A DNA stretch of 60,697 bases from Pseudomonas sp. MYb60 (GCF_002979555.1 NZ_PCOZ01000022.1:1-60697), one strand, 5' to 3'; numbered from the stretch's first letter, positions 45,934 to 55,374 are shown. A program made the numbers and translations. Notes: a model not told the origin generated them from the sequence alone.

Positions 45934-46601
45934 TGCGCCTGCTCCTGGTGGAAGACAACGTACCCCTGGCCGACGAATTGCTGGCTGGCCTGCAACGCCA
46001 GGGCTACGCCGTCGATTGGCTGGCCGACGGCCGCGACGCCGCGTACCAGGGCCGCAGCGAGCCCTATGACTTGATCATCCTCGACCTTGGGTTGCCCGGC
46101 TTGCCCGGGCTCGAGGTGCTGGCACAGTGGCGTGCCGCCGCGCTGGCCACCCCGGTTCTGATCCTTACCGCCCGGGATTCCTGGGCCGAGCGGATTGAAG
46201 GGCTCAAGGCCGGCGCCGACGATTACCTGGCCAAACCCTTCCACCCGGAAGAACTGCACCTGCGCATCCAGGCGTTGCTGCGCCGCTCCCACGGCCAGGC
46301 CAACCAGCCCACCCTGCAAGCCGCCGGCCTGCACCTGGACGAGGGCCGGCAGTGCGTCCTGCGTGATGGCGATGAAATCCAGCTGACCGCCGCCGAGTTC
46401 CGTCTGTTGCGCTATTTCATGCTGCACCCCGAGCAGATCCTGTCCAAAGGCCATCTGGCCGAACACCTTTACGACGGCGAGACCGAGCGCGATTCCAACG
46501 TGCTGGAAGTCCACGTCAACCACCTGCGGCGCAAACTGGGCCGCAGTGTGATCGAGACCCGGCGCGGCCAGGGTTACCGGTTTGGCGCCAGCCCTGCATG
46601 A
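45933..46601 (+). CDS. bqsR: OmpR/PhoP-family response regulator
   Basis: This is a 222-aa two-domain response regulator. The receiver domain has the acidic pair in LLVEDN, the phosphorylated Asp51 in ILDLGLPGLPG, and the switch lysine in YLAKPFH. The C-terminal winged-helix DNA-binding domain has QLTAAEFRLLRYFMLHP and VHVNHLRRKL. It overlaps the sensor kinase gene by four bases. By gene order it corresponds to BqsR (CarR) of P. aeruginosa. A direct-repeat site of the type BqsR binds lies before the operon, which suggests positive autoregulation. Confidence 0.85.
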   Translation: MRLLLVEDNVPLADELLAGLQRQGYAVDWLADGRDAAYQGRSEPYDLIILDLGLPGLPGLEVLAQWRAAALATPVLILTARDSWAERIEGLKAGADDYLAKPFHPEELHLRIQALLRRSHGQANQPTLQAAGLHLDEGRQCVLRDGDEIQLTAAEFRLLRYFMLHPEQILSKGHLAEHLYDGETERDSNVLEVHVNHLRRKLGRSVIETRRGQGYRFGASPA

Positions 46602-47911
46602 GGTCCATCCAGCGACGCTTGAGCCTAGGGCTGATCAGCGTGATGGTGATCGTCGGCGTGGTGCTGGCGCAAACCAGCCTGTGGCTGTTCGAAGCCGGCC
46701 TGCAACGTTACCTCGAAGCCGGGCTGCGCAATGATGCCGAGAACCTGCTGGTGGCACTGGTGCGCGGGCCCAACGGTGTACAACTGGACGAACAGCGCCT
46801 GTCGCCCGCCTATCAACGGCCGTTTTCCGGGCATTACTTCCGCATCGATTTTGCCGACAATCACTGGCGCTCGCGCTCGTTGTGGGACCAGGAATTGCCG
46901 AAACTGCCCGAAGCCGGAATCAAGGGCAACCTGCAACTGGGCCCGGAAGGCCAGCAATTGCTGGTGTTGCGCTCGGACTACAAGCGCTTTGGCCAGTCGA
47001 TTTCCATCAGCGTGGCCCAGGACTACACACCGGTGCGGGAAAGCTTTCGCCTGATGCGTCAGATCGGTCTGGTGCTGGGGCTGGCAGCGTTGCTGTTGGT
47101 GTTGATCCTGCAACGGGTCACAGTGCGCCGCGCCTTGCGCCCGCTGGAAACCGCGCGCAACCAGATCGCCCAACTGCAACAGGGTCAGCGCTCGCAGCTC
47201 GACACTCAGGTGCCGCTGGAACTGGAGCCGCTGGTGGCACAGATCAACCACCTGCTTGCTCACACCGAAGACAGTCTCAAACGTTCGCGCAATGCCCTCG
47301 GCAACCTTGGGCATGCCCTCAAGACGCCGCTGGCGGTGCTGTTGAGTGCTGCGTCGAACGACGCACTCAAGGATCATCCTGAGTTGAGCAAACTCTTTCG
47401 CGATCAGCTTGAGCAGGTGCAGCAGCGCCTCAATCGTGAGCTCAACCGCGCCCGTCTGGCCGGTGAAACCCTGCCGGGGGCGCTGTTTGACTGTGACAAG
47501 GAACTGCCCGGGCTGTTGGCCACCCTCAACATGATCCACGGCGAGCACCTGGACCTCACTTACCATGCCGCCCCCGGCCTGCAACTGCCTTGGGACCGTG
47601 AAGACCTGCTGGAACTGCTGGGCAATCTGCTCGATAACGCCTGCAAATGGGCCGACGCCGACGTGCGCCTGAGCATCGGCGAGACGGCGCACGGCTATCA
47701 ATTGGCAGTCGAAGACGATGGCCCCGGCATTCCCGAAACCCAGCGCGACCAGGTTTTCAGCCGAGGCACGCGCCTGGACGAGCAGATCGACGGCCATGGC
47801 CTGGGGCTGGGGATCGTGCGGGATATCGTCGAGGTGTGGGGCGGGGTGTTGCAGTTGCAGGAAAGCGAGCTGGGCGGCTTGAAAGTCTTGATCGAGCTGC
47901 CCAGGCACTGA
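46598..47911 (+). CDS. bqsS: Sensor histidine kinase
   Basis: This is a 437-aa membrane sensor kinase. Helix 1 is at residues 10-30, then a periplasmic domain of about 125 residues, helix 2 near 155-175, a HAMP linker, the dimerisation domain with the phosphorylated His239 in LGHALKTPLAVLL, and an ATPase domain with NLLDNACKWA, DDGPGIPE and GHGLGLGIV. By operon position it matches BqsS (CarS). I do not find the RExxE motif said to sense ferrous iron in P. aeruginosa BqsS within the periplasmic part, so the signal could differ. A CpsR/PhoQ-like cation sensor is an alternative reading. Confidence 0.82.
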   Translation: MRSIQRRLSLGLISVMVIVGVVLAQTSLWLFEAGLQRYLEAGLRNDAENLLVALVRGPNGVQLDEQRLSPAYQRPFSGHYFRIDFADNHWRSRSLWDQELPKLPEAGIKGNLQLGPEGQQLLVLRSDYKRFGQSISISVAQDYTPVRESFRLMRQIGLVLGLAALLLVLILQRVTVRRALRPLETARNQIAQLQQGQRSQLDTQVPLELEPLVAQINHLLAHTEDSLKRSRNALGNLGHALKTPLAVLLSAASNDALKDHPELSKLFRDQLEQVQQRLNRELNRARLAGETLPGALFDCDKELPGLLATLNMIHGEHLDLTYHAAPGLQLPWDREDLLELLGNLLDNACKWADADVRLSIGETAHGYQLAVEDDGPGIPETQRDQVFSRGTRLDEQIDGHGLGLGIVRDIVEVWGGVLQLQESELGGLKVLIELPRH

Positions 47912-47923
47912 CCCTGCACCGGG

Positions 47924-50071
47924 TTATACGCGGAACTGGTCCATCAAGCCCTGCTGCTGGTTCGCCAGGCTGTTCAACGCCTGGCTCACCCGCGCCGATT
48001 CATTGGCTTGTTCCGACAACGATTCGGTCACATCCCGAATCGTCGCCACGTTGTTGTTGATTTCCTCGGCCACCGCGCTCTGCTCTTCGGCGGCGCTGGC
48101 GATTTGCAGGTTCATGTCACTGATCACCGTCACCGCGTCGCCAATCTGGCGCAGGGCGGTGACCGCCTGGCCGACCTGCTCGACGCTGCCCTGGGCCTGG
48201 CGATAGCTGTTGCCCATGGCGTCGACTACGTCCGTGGTGCCGGCTTGCAAGTGTTCGATCACCACGCGGGTTTCTTCCACCGATTCCTGAGTGCGTCGCG
48301 CCAGGTTGCGCACTTCGTCGGCCACCACTGCAAACCCACGGCCGGCCTCACCCGCGCGGGCGGCTTCGATGGCGGCGTTGAGGGCCAGCAGGTTGGTCTG
48401 CTCGGCGATGCCCCGGATGACTTCCAGCACCGAACCGATTTTTTCGCTGTTGGCGGCCAGGCCTTCAACCTGGGTCATGGCGGTGCTCATGTCGGCCGCC
48501 AGGTGACCGATGTTGGTGGTGGTGCGGTCGATCACGGTCAGGCCGTCGCGGGTGGCCTGGTCGGCATCGCGTGCGGCTTGCGCGGCCTGGGCTGCGCTGC
48601 GCGCCACGTCTTGCGCGGTCGCGCTCATTTCGTGGGAGGCGGTGGCCACCTGGTCGACCTGGCGGTACTGCTGCTCCATGCCCGCACTGGTTTCGGTGGC
48701 AATCGCGGCGGATTGGTCGGCGGTGCCACGGGCATCCTGCACCGAGCGCTTCACTTCGCTGATGATCGGCTGCAGCTTGTCGAGGAAGCGGTTGAACCAG
48801 CCGGCCAATTGGCCCAATTCGTCTTTTTTGTCATAGGCCAGGCGGCGGGTCAGGTCGCCTTCGCCGCTGGCGATGTCTTCAAGCATGTGCGCCACGCCGA
48901 GGATTGGGCGGGTCACGCTGCGTGCCATCAGCCACACCAGCACCAGGCCGAGTACCGCTGCGAGCAGACCCAAGCCCAGTTCCAGCAGGGTGCCGCGGGT
49001 GTTGTCGGCGTCCAGTTTGGCCTTGAGGGTTTCGGCCGGGCCTACCAGGACTTTTTCCGGCACATTCAGCAATACGCCCCACGGCTTGCCATCCGGAATC
49101 GGCGCGAACGGCGCCAGGACCTTGAGTTGCTGGCCGGCGCGTAGGCTGCGGATTTGCGCGCTGCTGTTCAGCGCTGTGATCAATTGCGCGCCGCTGACGG
49201 GATCGACCTGTTCCAGGTGCTGGCTGAGCTTGCTGGCATCCGGGCTGTAGCCGGCGAGCAAACCGGTAGGGCTGAGGATGCTGACCTGGGTCTGACCGTC
49301 ATACAACTGTTGGCTGGCCTGTTGGCTCACGGCCTGCAGGCTGTTGAGGTTGATGTCTACCGACAACGACGCGATGACTTTGCCGTTGACCATCAGGGGG
49401 AAGACGATGCTGGTCATCAGCACGTTGTGCCCGTCAATCACGTAAAAGTACGGCTCGATCACACACGGCTTGAGGGTGGTGCGCGGGCAGGTGAACCAGG
49501 TGTTGGCCTTTTCTCCGCTGGGGCCGACGCGCGTGTCGGACATGTCGCTTTCCGGCAGGGCCATCGAACTCAGCGTGCCCGGGGCTGGTTGTGACCAATA
49601 CAGGGCAAAGCGGCCTTTATCGTTGCTGCCCAGTTCGCCCTGGTCGGCGAACAGCTCATCCTTGCCGTCCAGGGCATTGGCTTCGAACACCAGGGACAGG
49701 CCCAACAGGTCAGGGTTGGCCTGAAGTGCGGCCTTGACCTGACGAGTCAGGTCTTCACGGGTGTCGAAGGCATCGAGAAAGCGCTTCTCGGCCTGTTCGC
49801 GCAGAAACAGCACCTGGCGGGAAAAACCGTGGCCGTATTGATAGGCGTCCATGAACTGTCGCCGAATGCCCAGTGCCTGCACTTCGCCTTGCGCCTCGAT
49901 ACGCGCCTGGGCGCTCTCGTTGAGCATCTGCATGCTGGAGGCCTTGACCTGTTCCGAGCTCTGCGCCATGCGATACAGCGACAGACCCACCAGCAGGGTC
50001 ACGATTCCCAGCAGGCATAGGCCGGCGAGCAGGGTGATTTTCCATTGAATGGAGAGCTGTCTGAGGGACAT
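47924..50071 (-). CDS. tlpQ: Methyl-accepting chemotaxis protein with dCache domain (TlpQ-like)
   Basis: This is a 715-aa chemoreceptor. Helix 1 is at about residues 12-32. A large periplasmic double-Cache domain follows (about 35-370), then helix 2 (about 374-398), HAMP, and a long signalling hairpin with the universal tip EQTNLLALNAAIEAARAGE. The length and its place beside the transporter and CtpM-like receptor match TlpQ (PA2654), which senses histamine and polyamines. The ligand here is inferred from that. It ends 12 bp from the sensor kinase gene, tail to tail, with no visible terminator. Confidence 0.82.
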   Translation of the reverse strand: MSLRQLSIQWKITLLAGLCLLGIVTLLVGLSLYRMAQSSEQVKASSMQMLNESAQARIEAQGEVQALGIRRQFMDAYQYGHGFSRQVLFLREQAEKRFLDAFDTREDLTRQVKAALQANPDLLGLSLVFEANALDGKDELFADQGELGSNDKGRFALYWSQPAPGTLSSMALPESDMSDTRVGPSGEKANTWFTCPRTTLKPCVIEPYFYVIDGHNVLMTSIVFPLMVNGKVIASLSVDINLNSLQAVSQQASQQLYDGQTQVSILSPTGLLAGYSPDASKLSQHLEQVDPVSGAQLITALNSSAQIRSLRAGQQLKVLAPFAPIPDGKPWGVLLNVPEKVLVGPAETLKAKLDADNTRGTLLELGLGLLAAVLGLVLVWLMARSVTRPILGVAHMLEDIASGEGDLTRRLAYDKKDELGQLAGWFNRFLDKLQPIISEVKRSVQDARGTADQSAAIATETSAGMEQQYRQVDQVATASHEMSATAQDVARSAAQAAQAARDADQATRDGLTVIDRTTTNIGHLAADMSTAMTQVEGLAANSEKIGSVLEVIRGIAEQTNLLALNAAIEAARAGEAGRGFAVVADEVRNLARRTQESVEETRVVIEHLQAGTTDVVDAMGNSYRQAQGSVEQVGQAVTALRQIGDAVTVISDMNLQIASAAEEQSAVAEEINNNVATIRDVTESLSEQANESARVSQALNSLANQQQGLMDQFRV

Positions 50072-50314
50072 CGAGGAGCATCCTTACTTGAAAACCACAA
50101 AGAGTCAGGTTATCGGCCGATTTTCCGGGTTCTTTATTGTTCAAACATTCAATTTAATCTTGTTTGGCTGTCCCGGGGTTTTGACATGTGAACCCGCGTC
50201 CGGCACAGTGCGCGCCCTCTAATAAGACCTCCTTCAAGCCTGCACGCTGGCAACCATCCATGGACTGCCCGGGCGCGGGCATGCCTGTTTTTATTGTTTC
50301 TGCTTGAGGTAAAC

Positions 50315-51637
50315 ATGATTAACGCAGTCATTGCCGCGGTCGGCACCATGCTGGTGCTCAGCCTGTCCCGCGTGCATGTGGTCATCGCCATCATTGTCGG
50401 CGCGCTGGTGGGCGGGCTTACCGGTGGCCTGGGTATCGAAGCCACGCTCACTGCCTTCAACGGCGGGTTGGGTGGGGGCGCGACCGTGGCCTTGTCCTAC
50501 GCCTTGCTCGGTGCTTTCGCGGTGGCGATTGCCAAGTCCGGCCTGGCTCACGCCCTGGCGGACAAGGCGCTGCTGCTGGTCGACCGCCAGGAAGCCAGCG
50601 GCGGCAGCCACGTCAAATGGCTGCTGATCGGTCTGCTGTGGGTGGTGGCGATTGCCTCGCAGAACATCCTGCCGATCCACATCGCGTTCATCCCGCTGCT
50701 GGTGCCGCCGTTGCTGTATGTGCTGACCAAGCTGCAACTGGATCGCCGCCTGATCGCCTGCGTGATGACCTTCGGCTTGATCACACCGTATATGTTTCTG
50801 CCGGTGGGCTTTGGCAACATCTTCCTCAACCAGATCCTGCTCGCCAACGTGGCCAAGAGCGGCGTGGACATCAGCGCCGTCAACGTCACCCATGCCATGA
50901 GCCTGCCGGCGCTGGGCATGGTGGTGGGCCTGCTGGTGGCGGTATTTGTCAGCTACCGCAAGAAACGCGTGTATGACCTGGAGAAAATCGAGCGGGTCGA
51001 GCAAGTGGCGGTGCAATACAACCCCCTGACCCTGCTGGTGGCCGGACTGGCGATTGCCTCGGCGTTCATTATCCAGTTGTGGCTGGACTCGATGATCATC
51101 GGCGCCCTGGCGGGCTTCCTGATTTTTTCGGTGTCGGGCATCGTGCGCTGGAGCGACACCGACGACCTGTTCACCGAAGGCATGAAGATGATGGCGATGA
51201 TCGGCTTCATCATGATCGCGTCCTCAGGCTTTGCCGAAGTCCTCAAGGCCACCGGCGACGTGCGTTCGCTGGTGGAAACCTCGGCGGCGTTCATCGGACA
51301 CAGCCGTGGCGTGGGGGCGTTGCTGATGTTGCTGGTGGGCCTGCTGGTGACCATGGGCATCGGCTCGTCGTTTTCCACGGTACCGATTCTCGCGGCGATT
51401 TTCGTACCGCTGTGTGTGCAACTGGGTTTCAGCCCGGTGGCCATCGTGTGCATCGTCGGTACGGCGGGCGCCCTGGGGGATGCCGGTTCTCCGGCATCCG
51501 ATTCGACCCTCGGCCCGACCTCCGGCCTGAATATCGACGGCCAGCACCACCACATCTGGGACACAGTGGTACCGACCTTCCTGCACTACAACATCCCGTT
51601 GCTGGCGTTTGGCTGGTTGGCGGCGATGACCTTGTAG
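50315..51637 (+). CDS. Na+/H+ antiporter-family transporter
   Basis: This is a 440-aa integral membrane transporter with about 11-12 helices, of the Na+/H+ antiporter NhaC-like / YuiF histidine-permease type. Polar breaks in the helices include NILPIHIAFIP, FLPVGFGN and LGDAGSPASDSTLGPTSGLN; the latter is the family's signature near the C-terminus. It lies between two chemoreceptor genes just as the transporter PA2653 does between tlpQ and ctpM. It may import a ligand one of them detects, such as an amino acid or amine. The ATG at 50315 has a GAGG site; one at 50294 does not. Confidence 0.8.
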   Translation: MINAVIAAVGTMLVLSLSRVHVVIAIIVGALVGGLTGGLGIEATLTAFNGGLGGGATVALSYALLGAFAVAIAKSGLAHALADKALLLVDRQEASGGSHVKWLLIGLLWVVAIASQNILPIHIAFIPLLVPPLLYVLTKLQLDRRLIACVMTFGLITPYMFLPVGFGNIFLNQILLANVAKSGVDISAVNVTHAMSLPALGMVVGLLVAVFVSYRKKRVYDLEKIERVEQVAVQYNPLTLLVAGLAIASAFIIQLWLDSMIIGALAGFLIFSVSGIVRWSDTDDLFTEGMKMMAMIGFIMIASSGFAEVLKATGDVRSLVETSAAFIGHSRGVGALLMLLVGLLVTMGIGSSFSTVPILAAIFVPLCVQLGFSPVAIVCIVGTAGALGDAGSPASDSTLGPTSGLNIDGQHHHIWDTVVPTFLHYNIPLLAFGWLAAMTL

Positions 51638-51724
51638 CGCCTCCTGAACAGCAAGCCAGCCCACTACAGAAACGTCCTGCGCAGCCGTTAACCTCTCAAG
51701 TCGCCACCAATAAGAGAGAAAACC

Positions 51725-53404
51725 ATGCGTCTGAGTCTGAAGGCCAAAGTCCTGTCGCTGGCCATCGTGCCGGTATTGCTGTTCGCCGTGGTCATCAGCC
51801 TGACCACGGTGTGGATGCTCCAGGGCCAGGCGCGCAATGAGGTGGAAGAAACCCGGCAGCGCCTGCTCAACGACGCCAAGGCCACGCTGCAAAGTTATGT
51901 CGAAGTGGCCATGAGCACCATCAAGCCGCTCTACGACGCTGCTGCCCCTGGCGATACCGCCGCACGTGCCCAAGTGGTCAAGTTGCTGTCCAACACGGGC
52001 TACGGCAAGGACGGTTATTTCTTCGGCTATGACTCCGAGACCATCCGCCTGTTCAAGGGCAATAGCCCTGACGGCGTGGGCAAAAGCTTCAAGGACAACC
52101 GCGACCCCAACGGCGTCTACGTCAACCGCGACCTGGTCAAGGTCGGCAAGGATGGCACGCACTACCTGCAATACAGCTCGACCCAGCCGGGTCAAACCGA
52201 GTTGGTGCCCAAGCTCGGCTACACCGAATACTTGCCCAAATGGGACATGGTGATCGGCACCTCGGTGAACCTGGACGGCATCGAAGCCCAGGTGGCGGTG
52301 GTCGAGGCCAAGGTGCAGGCGCGCATGGAAGGGGTGTTGTTGAGCATCCTTGGGGTGGCCGCGGTGGTCCTGCTGGTGATCGCTGCCGTGGGCATGCTGC
52401 TGGCCAATGCCATCCTGCGGCCTTTGCACCTGATGAAGGCCAACCTTGACGACATTGCCGCCGGTGAAGGCGATTTGACCCGCCGCCTGGTGATCAGCAG
52501 CCAGGACGAGCTGGGCGATTTGGCCGGCGCATTCAACCGCTTTGTCGACAAGATCCACGGTCTGGTCCGCCAGATCACTGAAATGACCGGCCAGCTTACC
52601 GGGCTGGTCAGCCAGGTTTCCGATCAGGCTCAGCGCTCCGAACACGCCATGGAGCGCCAGCGCCAAGAGACCGATCAGGTGGCGACGGCGATCAACCAGA
52701 TGTCTTCCGCTGCCCACGAAGTGGCGCGCAGTGCCCAGGGCGCTGCCGTCGCCGCGCAACAGACCGACGCCGAAGGCCAGGCGGCCAAGCGCGTGGTCGA
52801 CGGCAGCATCGCGCAGATTCATGCGCTGGTCAGCGATATCCGCAGCAGCGGTGTGTCTCTGGACAGCTTGCAGCAGGACGTGTCGTCGATTGTCAGTGTG
52901 CTCGGGGTGATCCGCTCCATTGCCGAGCAGACCAACCTGCTGGCACTCAACGCGGCGATCGAAGCCGCGCGGGCAGGGGAGGCCGGCCGTGGTTTTGCGG
53001 TGGTGGCCGACGAAGTCCGCGCCCTGGCCAGCCGCACTCAGACCAGTACCCAGGAAATCCAGGGCATGATCGACCGTCTGCAAAAAGGCACGCTCGCCGC
53101 TGTGGAGGCGATGCGCCGTTCCAGCGATGCCGGCGACGGCACGTCGGCCCAGGCCAACCAGGCTGGCGCGTCGCTGGACACCATGGCCCAACTGATTGGC
53201 ACCATCAACTCAATGAACGCGCAAATTGCCAGTGCTGCCGAAGAGCAGACTGCCGTGGCCGAAGAGATCAACCGCAGCGTGCATCAGATTGCCGTGGCGG
53301 TGGACAGCGTGGCCGATGAAACCCAACTCGGCGCGCAGACGTCTCGCAGTCTGGCGGAGCTTGGGCAGCGGTTGGGGCAGTTGGTCGGGCAGTTCAGGAT
53401 CTGA
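51725..53404 (+). CDS. ctpM: Methyl-accepting chemotaxis protein with sCache domain (CtpM-like)
   Basis: This 559-aa chemoreceptor has an N-terminal helix and a periplasmic single-Cache_2 domain (about residues 35-190) with the family motif TGYGKDGYFFGYD. The second helix (about 200-222), HAMP and the signalling domain with EQTNLLALNAAIEAARAGE follow. The small Cache size and the position match CtpM (PA2652), a malate receptor. Malate or a similar organic acid is the likely but unproven ligand. An AGAGAG-like site precedes the ATG. Confidence 0.82.
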   Translation: MRLSLKAKVLSLAIVPVLLFAVVISLTTVWMLQGQARNEVEETRQRLLNDAKATLQSYVEVAMSTIKPLYDAAAPGDTAARAQVVKLLSNTGYGKDGYFFGYDSETIRLFKGNSPDGVGKSFKDNRDPNGVYVNRDLVKVGKDGTHYLQYSSTQPGQTELVPKLGYTEYLPKWDMVIGTSVNLDGIEAQVAVVEAKVQARMEGVLLSILGVAAVVLLVIAAVGMLLANAILRPLHLMKANLDDIAAGEGDLTRRLVISSQDELGDLAGAFNRFVDKIHGLVRQITEMTGQLTGLVSQVSDQAQRSEHAMERQRQETDQVATAINQMSSAAHEVARSAQGAAVAAQQTDAEGQAAKRVVDGSIAQIHALVSDIRSSGVSLDSLQQDVSSIVSVLGVIRSIAEQTNLLALNAAIEAARAGEAGRGFAVVADEVRALASRTQTSTQEIQGMIDRLQKGTLAAVEAMRRSSDAGDGTSAQANQAGASLDTMAQLIGTINSMNAQIASAAEEQTAVAEEINRSVHQIAVAVDSVADETQLGAQTSRSLAELGQRLGQLVGQFRI

Positions 53405-53411
53405 ACCCTGT

Positions 53412-53549
53412 CGCAGCCTTCTCTATGTAAAGGCGTGGGCCAGCAAGTACGCGAAAGAAGGGCTTGTGGTCATCGGCGTACACACCCCGGAATACGACTA
53501 CGAGCACATCAGCGACAACGTCAGGGACCAGGCGCGGGCGTCTGAGTGA
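53412..53549 (+). pseudogene. Remnant of a DipZ/TlpA-type thioredoxin-domain gene
   Basis: Just after the chemoreceptor a short frame reads LLYVKAWASKYAKEGLVVIG then VHTPEYDYEHISDNVRDQ. This is the core of the AhpC/TSA-like redoxin domain of DipZ-type proteins, in which the segment normally follows a CxxC motif by a few residues. Neither the CxxC nor the rest of the domain is present on either side, and the frame ends after ARASE. It is best read as a decayed fragment of a lost gene. It has no start codon or ribosome binding site of its own. Confidence 0.7.
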
Positions 53550-53610
53550 AGCGGTCTATGCTTGTTCGATAAACAAGGGCACTCCCGGGTTTGGCTGCGG
53601 ACTAAGCATC

Positions 53611-53638
53611 AGGGCCGACGAGGGCCCTTTGCTTTTTT
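53611..53638 (+). terminator. Intrinsic terminator
   Basis: AGGGCC pairs with GGCCCT around a short loop and is followed by a run of six T. It lies just before the AI-2E family gene and probably ends transcription coming from the chemoreceptor region. Confidence 0.7.
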
Positions 53639-53652
53639 GACATGGACCGGAC

Positions 53653-54720
53653 ATGAACCAAACCAACCTGCAATTCAAGACCCTGCTGTTGTTGCTGGCG
53701 CTGGTGACCGTCGCCTTTATCTGGATATTGCTGCCGTTCTACGGCGCGGTGTTCTGGGCGGTCATCCTCGGCATCATCTTTGCCCCGATGCAGCGCCGCT
53801 TGCAGCAGCGTTTTGGCTGGAACCGCAACCTCACGTCCCTGACCACCTTGATGGTGTGCCTGATCATCGCGATCTTGCCGGTGATCATCACCAGCGCGTT
53901 GCTGGTGCAGGAGGGGGCGACGCTCTACAAGAACGTCGAAAGCGGCAAGCTGGACGTCGCGGCCTACATCGAGCAATTCAAGAACTTCCTGCCGCCTTAC
54001 TTCCAGCACCTGCTGGACCGTTTTGGCATGGGTAACCTGGAAGGGCTGCGCGAAAAGATCGTCAAGAGCGCGATGCAGGGCAGCCAGTTTTTCGCCACTC
54101 AAGCATTCAGTTTTGGGCAGGGGACGTTCGATTTTCTGGTGAGCTTTTTCATCATGCTGTACCTGCTGTTTTTCCTGCTGCGTGACGGCCCGGAACTGGT
54201 GCGCAAGGTGCGCCTGGCGGTGCCGCTGGCCGAACCGCAAAAGCGTCGCCTGCAGCTCAAGTTCAATCGGGTGGTGCGTGCGACGGTCAAGGGCAACGTA
54301 CTCGTCGCCGTCACCCAGGGTGCGCTGGGCGGCTTGATTTTCTGGTTCCTGGACATCCCCAGCGCGTTGCTCTGGGCGGTGCTGATGGCGTTTCTGTCAC
54401 TGTTGCCAGCGGTGGGGGCGGGTATTGTCTGGGGGCCCGTGGCCGTCTACTTCCTGTTGAGCGGCTCGGTCTGGCAGGGCGTGGTGCTGGGCTTGTTCGG
54501 CGTGTTCGTGATCGGCCTGGTGGACAACGTGCTGCGCCCGATCCTGGTGGGCAAGGACACCAAAATGCCGGACTACCTGATCCTGATCTCGACCTTGGGC
54601 GGGTTGTCGGTGTTCGGCCTCAACGGATTTGTGATCGGGCCGCTGGTGGCCGCGTTGTTCATTTCCAGCTGGGCGCTGTTTGTGGAAAGCAAGCCGCGGG
54701 TCAAGTTGCCGCTGCCATGA
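53653..54720 (+). CDS. AI-2E family transporter
   Basis: This is a 355-aa inner-membrane protein of the AI-2E/PerM (TqsA, YdiK) family with about eight helices. A large non-hydrophobic insert sits between helices 3 and 4 (about residues 85-160). The C-terminal family motif is DNVLRPILVGKDTKMPDYLILIST. Members have been linked to autoinducer-2 export or Na+/H+ exchange, and the role here cannot be told. The ATG follows the terminator of the preceding region by 15 bp with a GGACCGGAC-like site, so it may be a separate transcript. Confidence 0.85.
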   Translation: MNQTNLQFKTLLLLLALVTVAFIWILLPFYGAVFWAVILGIIFAPMQRRLQQRFGWNRNLTSLTTLMVCLIIAILPVIITSALLVQEGATLYKNVESGKLDVAAYIEQFKNFLPPYFQHLLDRFGMGNLEGLREKIVKSAMQGSQFFATQAFSFGQGTFDFLVSFFIMLYLLFFLLRDGPELVRKVRLAVPLAEPQKRRLQLKFNRVVRATVKGNVLVAVTQGALGGLIFWFLDIPSALLWAVLMAFLSLLPAVGAGIVWGPVAVYFLLSGSVWQGVVLGLFGVFVIGLVDNVLRPILVGKDTKMPDYLILISTLGGLSVFGLNGFVIGPLVAALFISSWALFVESKPRVKLPLP

Positions 54721-54739
54721 TGCTTAGCTGCCATGATGC

Positions 54740-54922
54740 TTAGGCGTGCAGCCTGAACGTCGACGCCTGACGCAGTTGTTGCTCGGCGGCGGACAACGAG
54801 GTGAGCGGGCCGCTGATGGGCTCGCCATCGCTGACCAGGTACCAGCAGGCAAGTAGACCCAGCTCACGAAGCGGGGCGGGAACGGCGCTGCCGATGACGG
54901 ACATGATGTGTACAGTAGGCAT
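54740..54922 (-). CDS. Small hypothetical protein (60 aa)
   Basis: This protein begins MPTVHIMSVIGSAVPAPLRE and has a central GEPISGPLTSLSAAEQQLRQA, which reads as a short strand followed by a helix. A near-perfect GGAGGT site precedes the ATG at 54922, which is the main reason to believe it is expressed. It converges on the AI-2E gene with 19 bp between the stops. I know no function. Confidence 0.6.
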   Translation of the reverse strand: MPTVHIMSVIGSAVPAPLRELGLLACWYLVSDGEPISGPLTSLSAAEQQLRQASTFRLHA

Positions 54923-55012
54923 AAGGACCTCCAATTGCTATGGGGGTTACCTTACGGGGCCGAGGCGCGTAGGAAAAATCACCTGGGTCGATAGTGGACA
55001 TTGACGCAAGCG

Positions 55013-55207
55013 TCAGTCCACCACTTGATCGAGCATCGCCACTACTTCCTGTTCATTGAGCAACCCTTTGCGCACCAGGTTTTCCGCCAGCAAGGCGAGG
55101 AACTTGGCGCTGCGGTGGCCTTCCAGGTGCTTGAGTTCGGTCAGCGCACTGTAGACCTTGCTGGACGTACACAGGCCAGCGGTGCGGTGCGGGTTTTGCG
55201 TGGGCAT
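55013..55207 (-). CDS. Small hypothetical protein (64 aa)
   Basis: This protein begins MPTQNPHRTAGLCTSSKVYS. Its helical body ends VRKGLLNEQEVVAMLDQVVD, and the composition fits a soluble helical protein. An AAGGA site lies at workable spacing. It lies upstream of and in line with the 60-aa gene, so the two may form a small operon. No family is recognised. Confidence 0.6.
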   Translation of the reverse strand: MPTQNPHRTAGLCTSSKVYSALTELKHLEGHRSAKFLALLAENLVRKGLLNEQEVVAMLDQVVD

Positions 55208-55374
55208 GGTCAGTCGTCCTTATTGTTATTCGATAGTGGAAGCATCGCGTGACACAAACATGACAGCGCAAGGGCGGTTCGGGCAAGTAGACATTGGTGT
55301 TGATGATGTGCGATTGCGACTTCTCCATTGTCCTCAAAACGACATTGACGCGATAAAATCGGTCTTTTTCCCGC

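Noticed and set aside
51224..53191. 655-codon open frame opposite the transporter and CtpM-like receptor
   Set aside because: It spans two real genes and the gap between them, and has no protein-like motifs.
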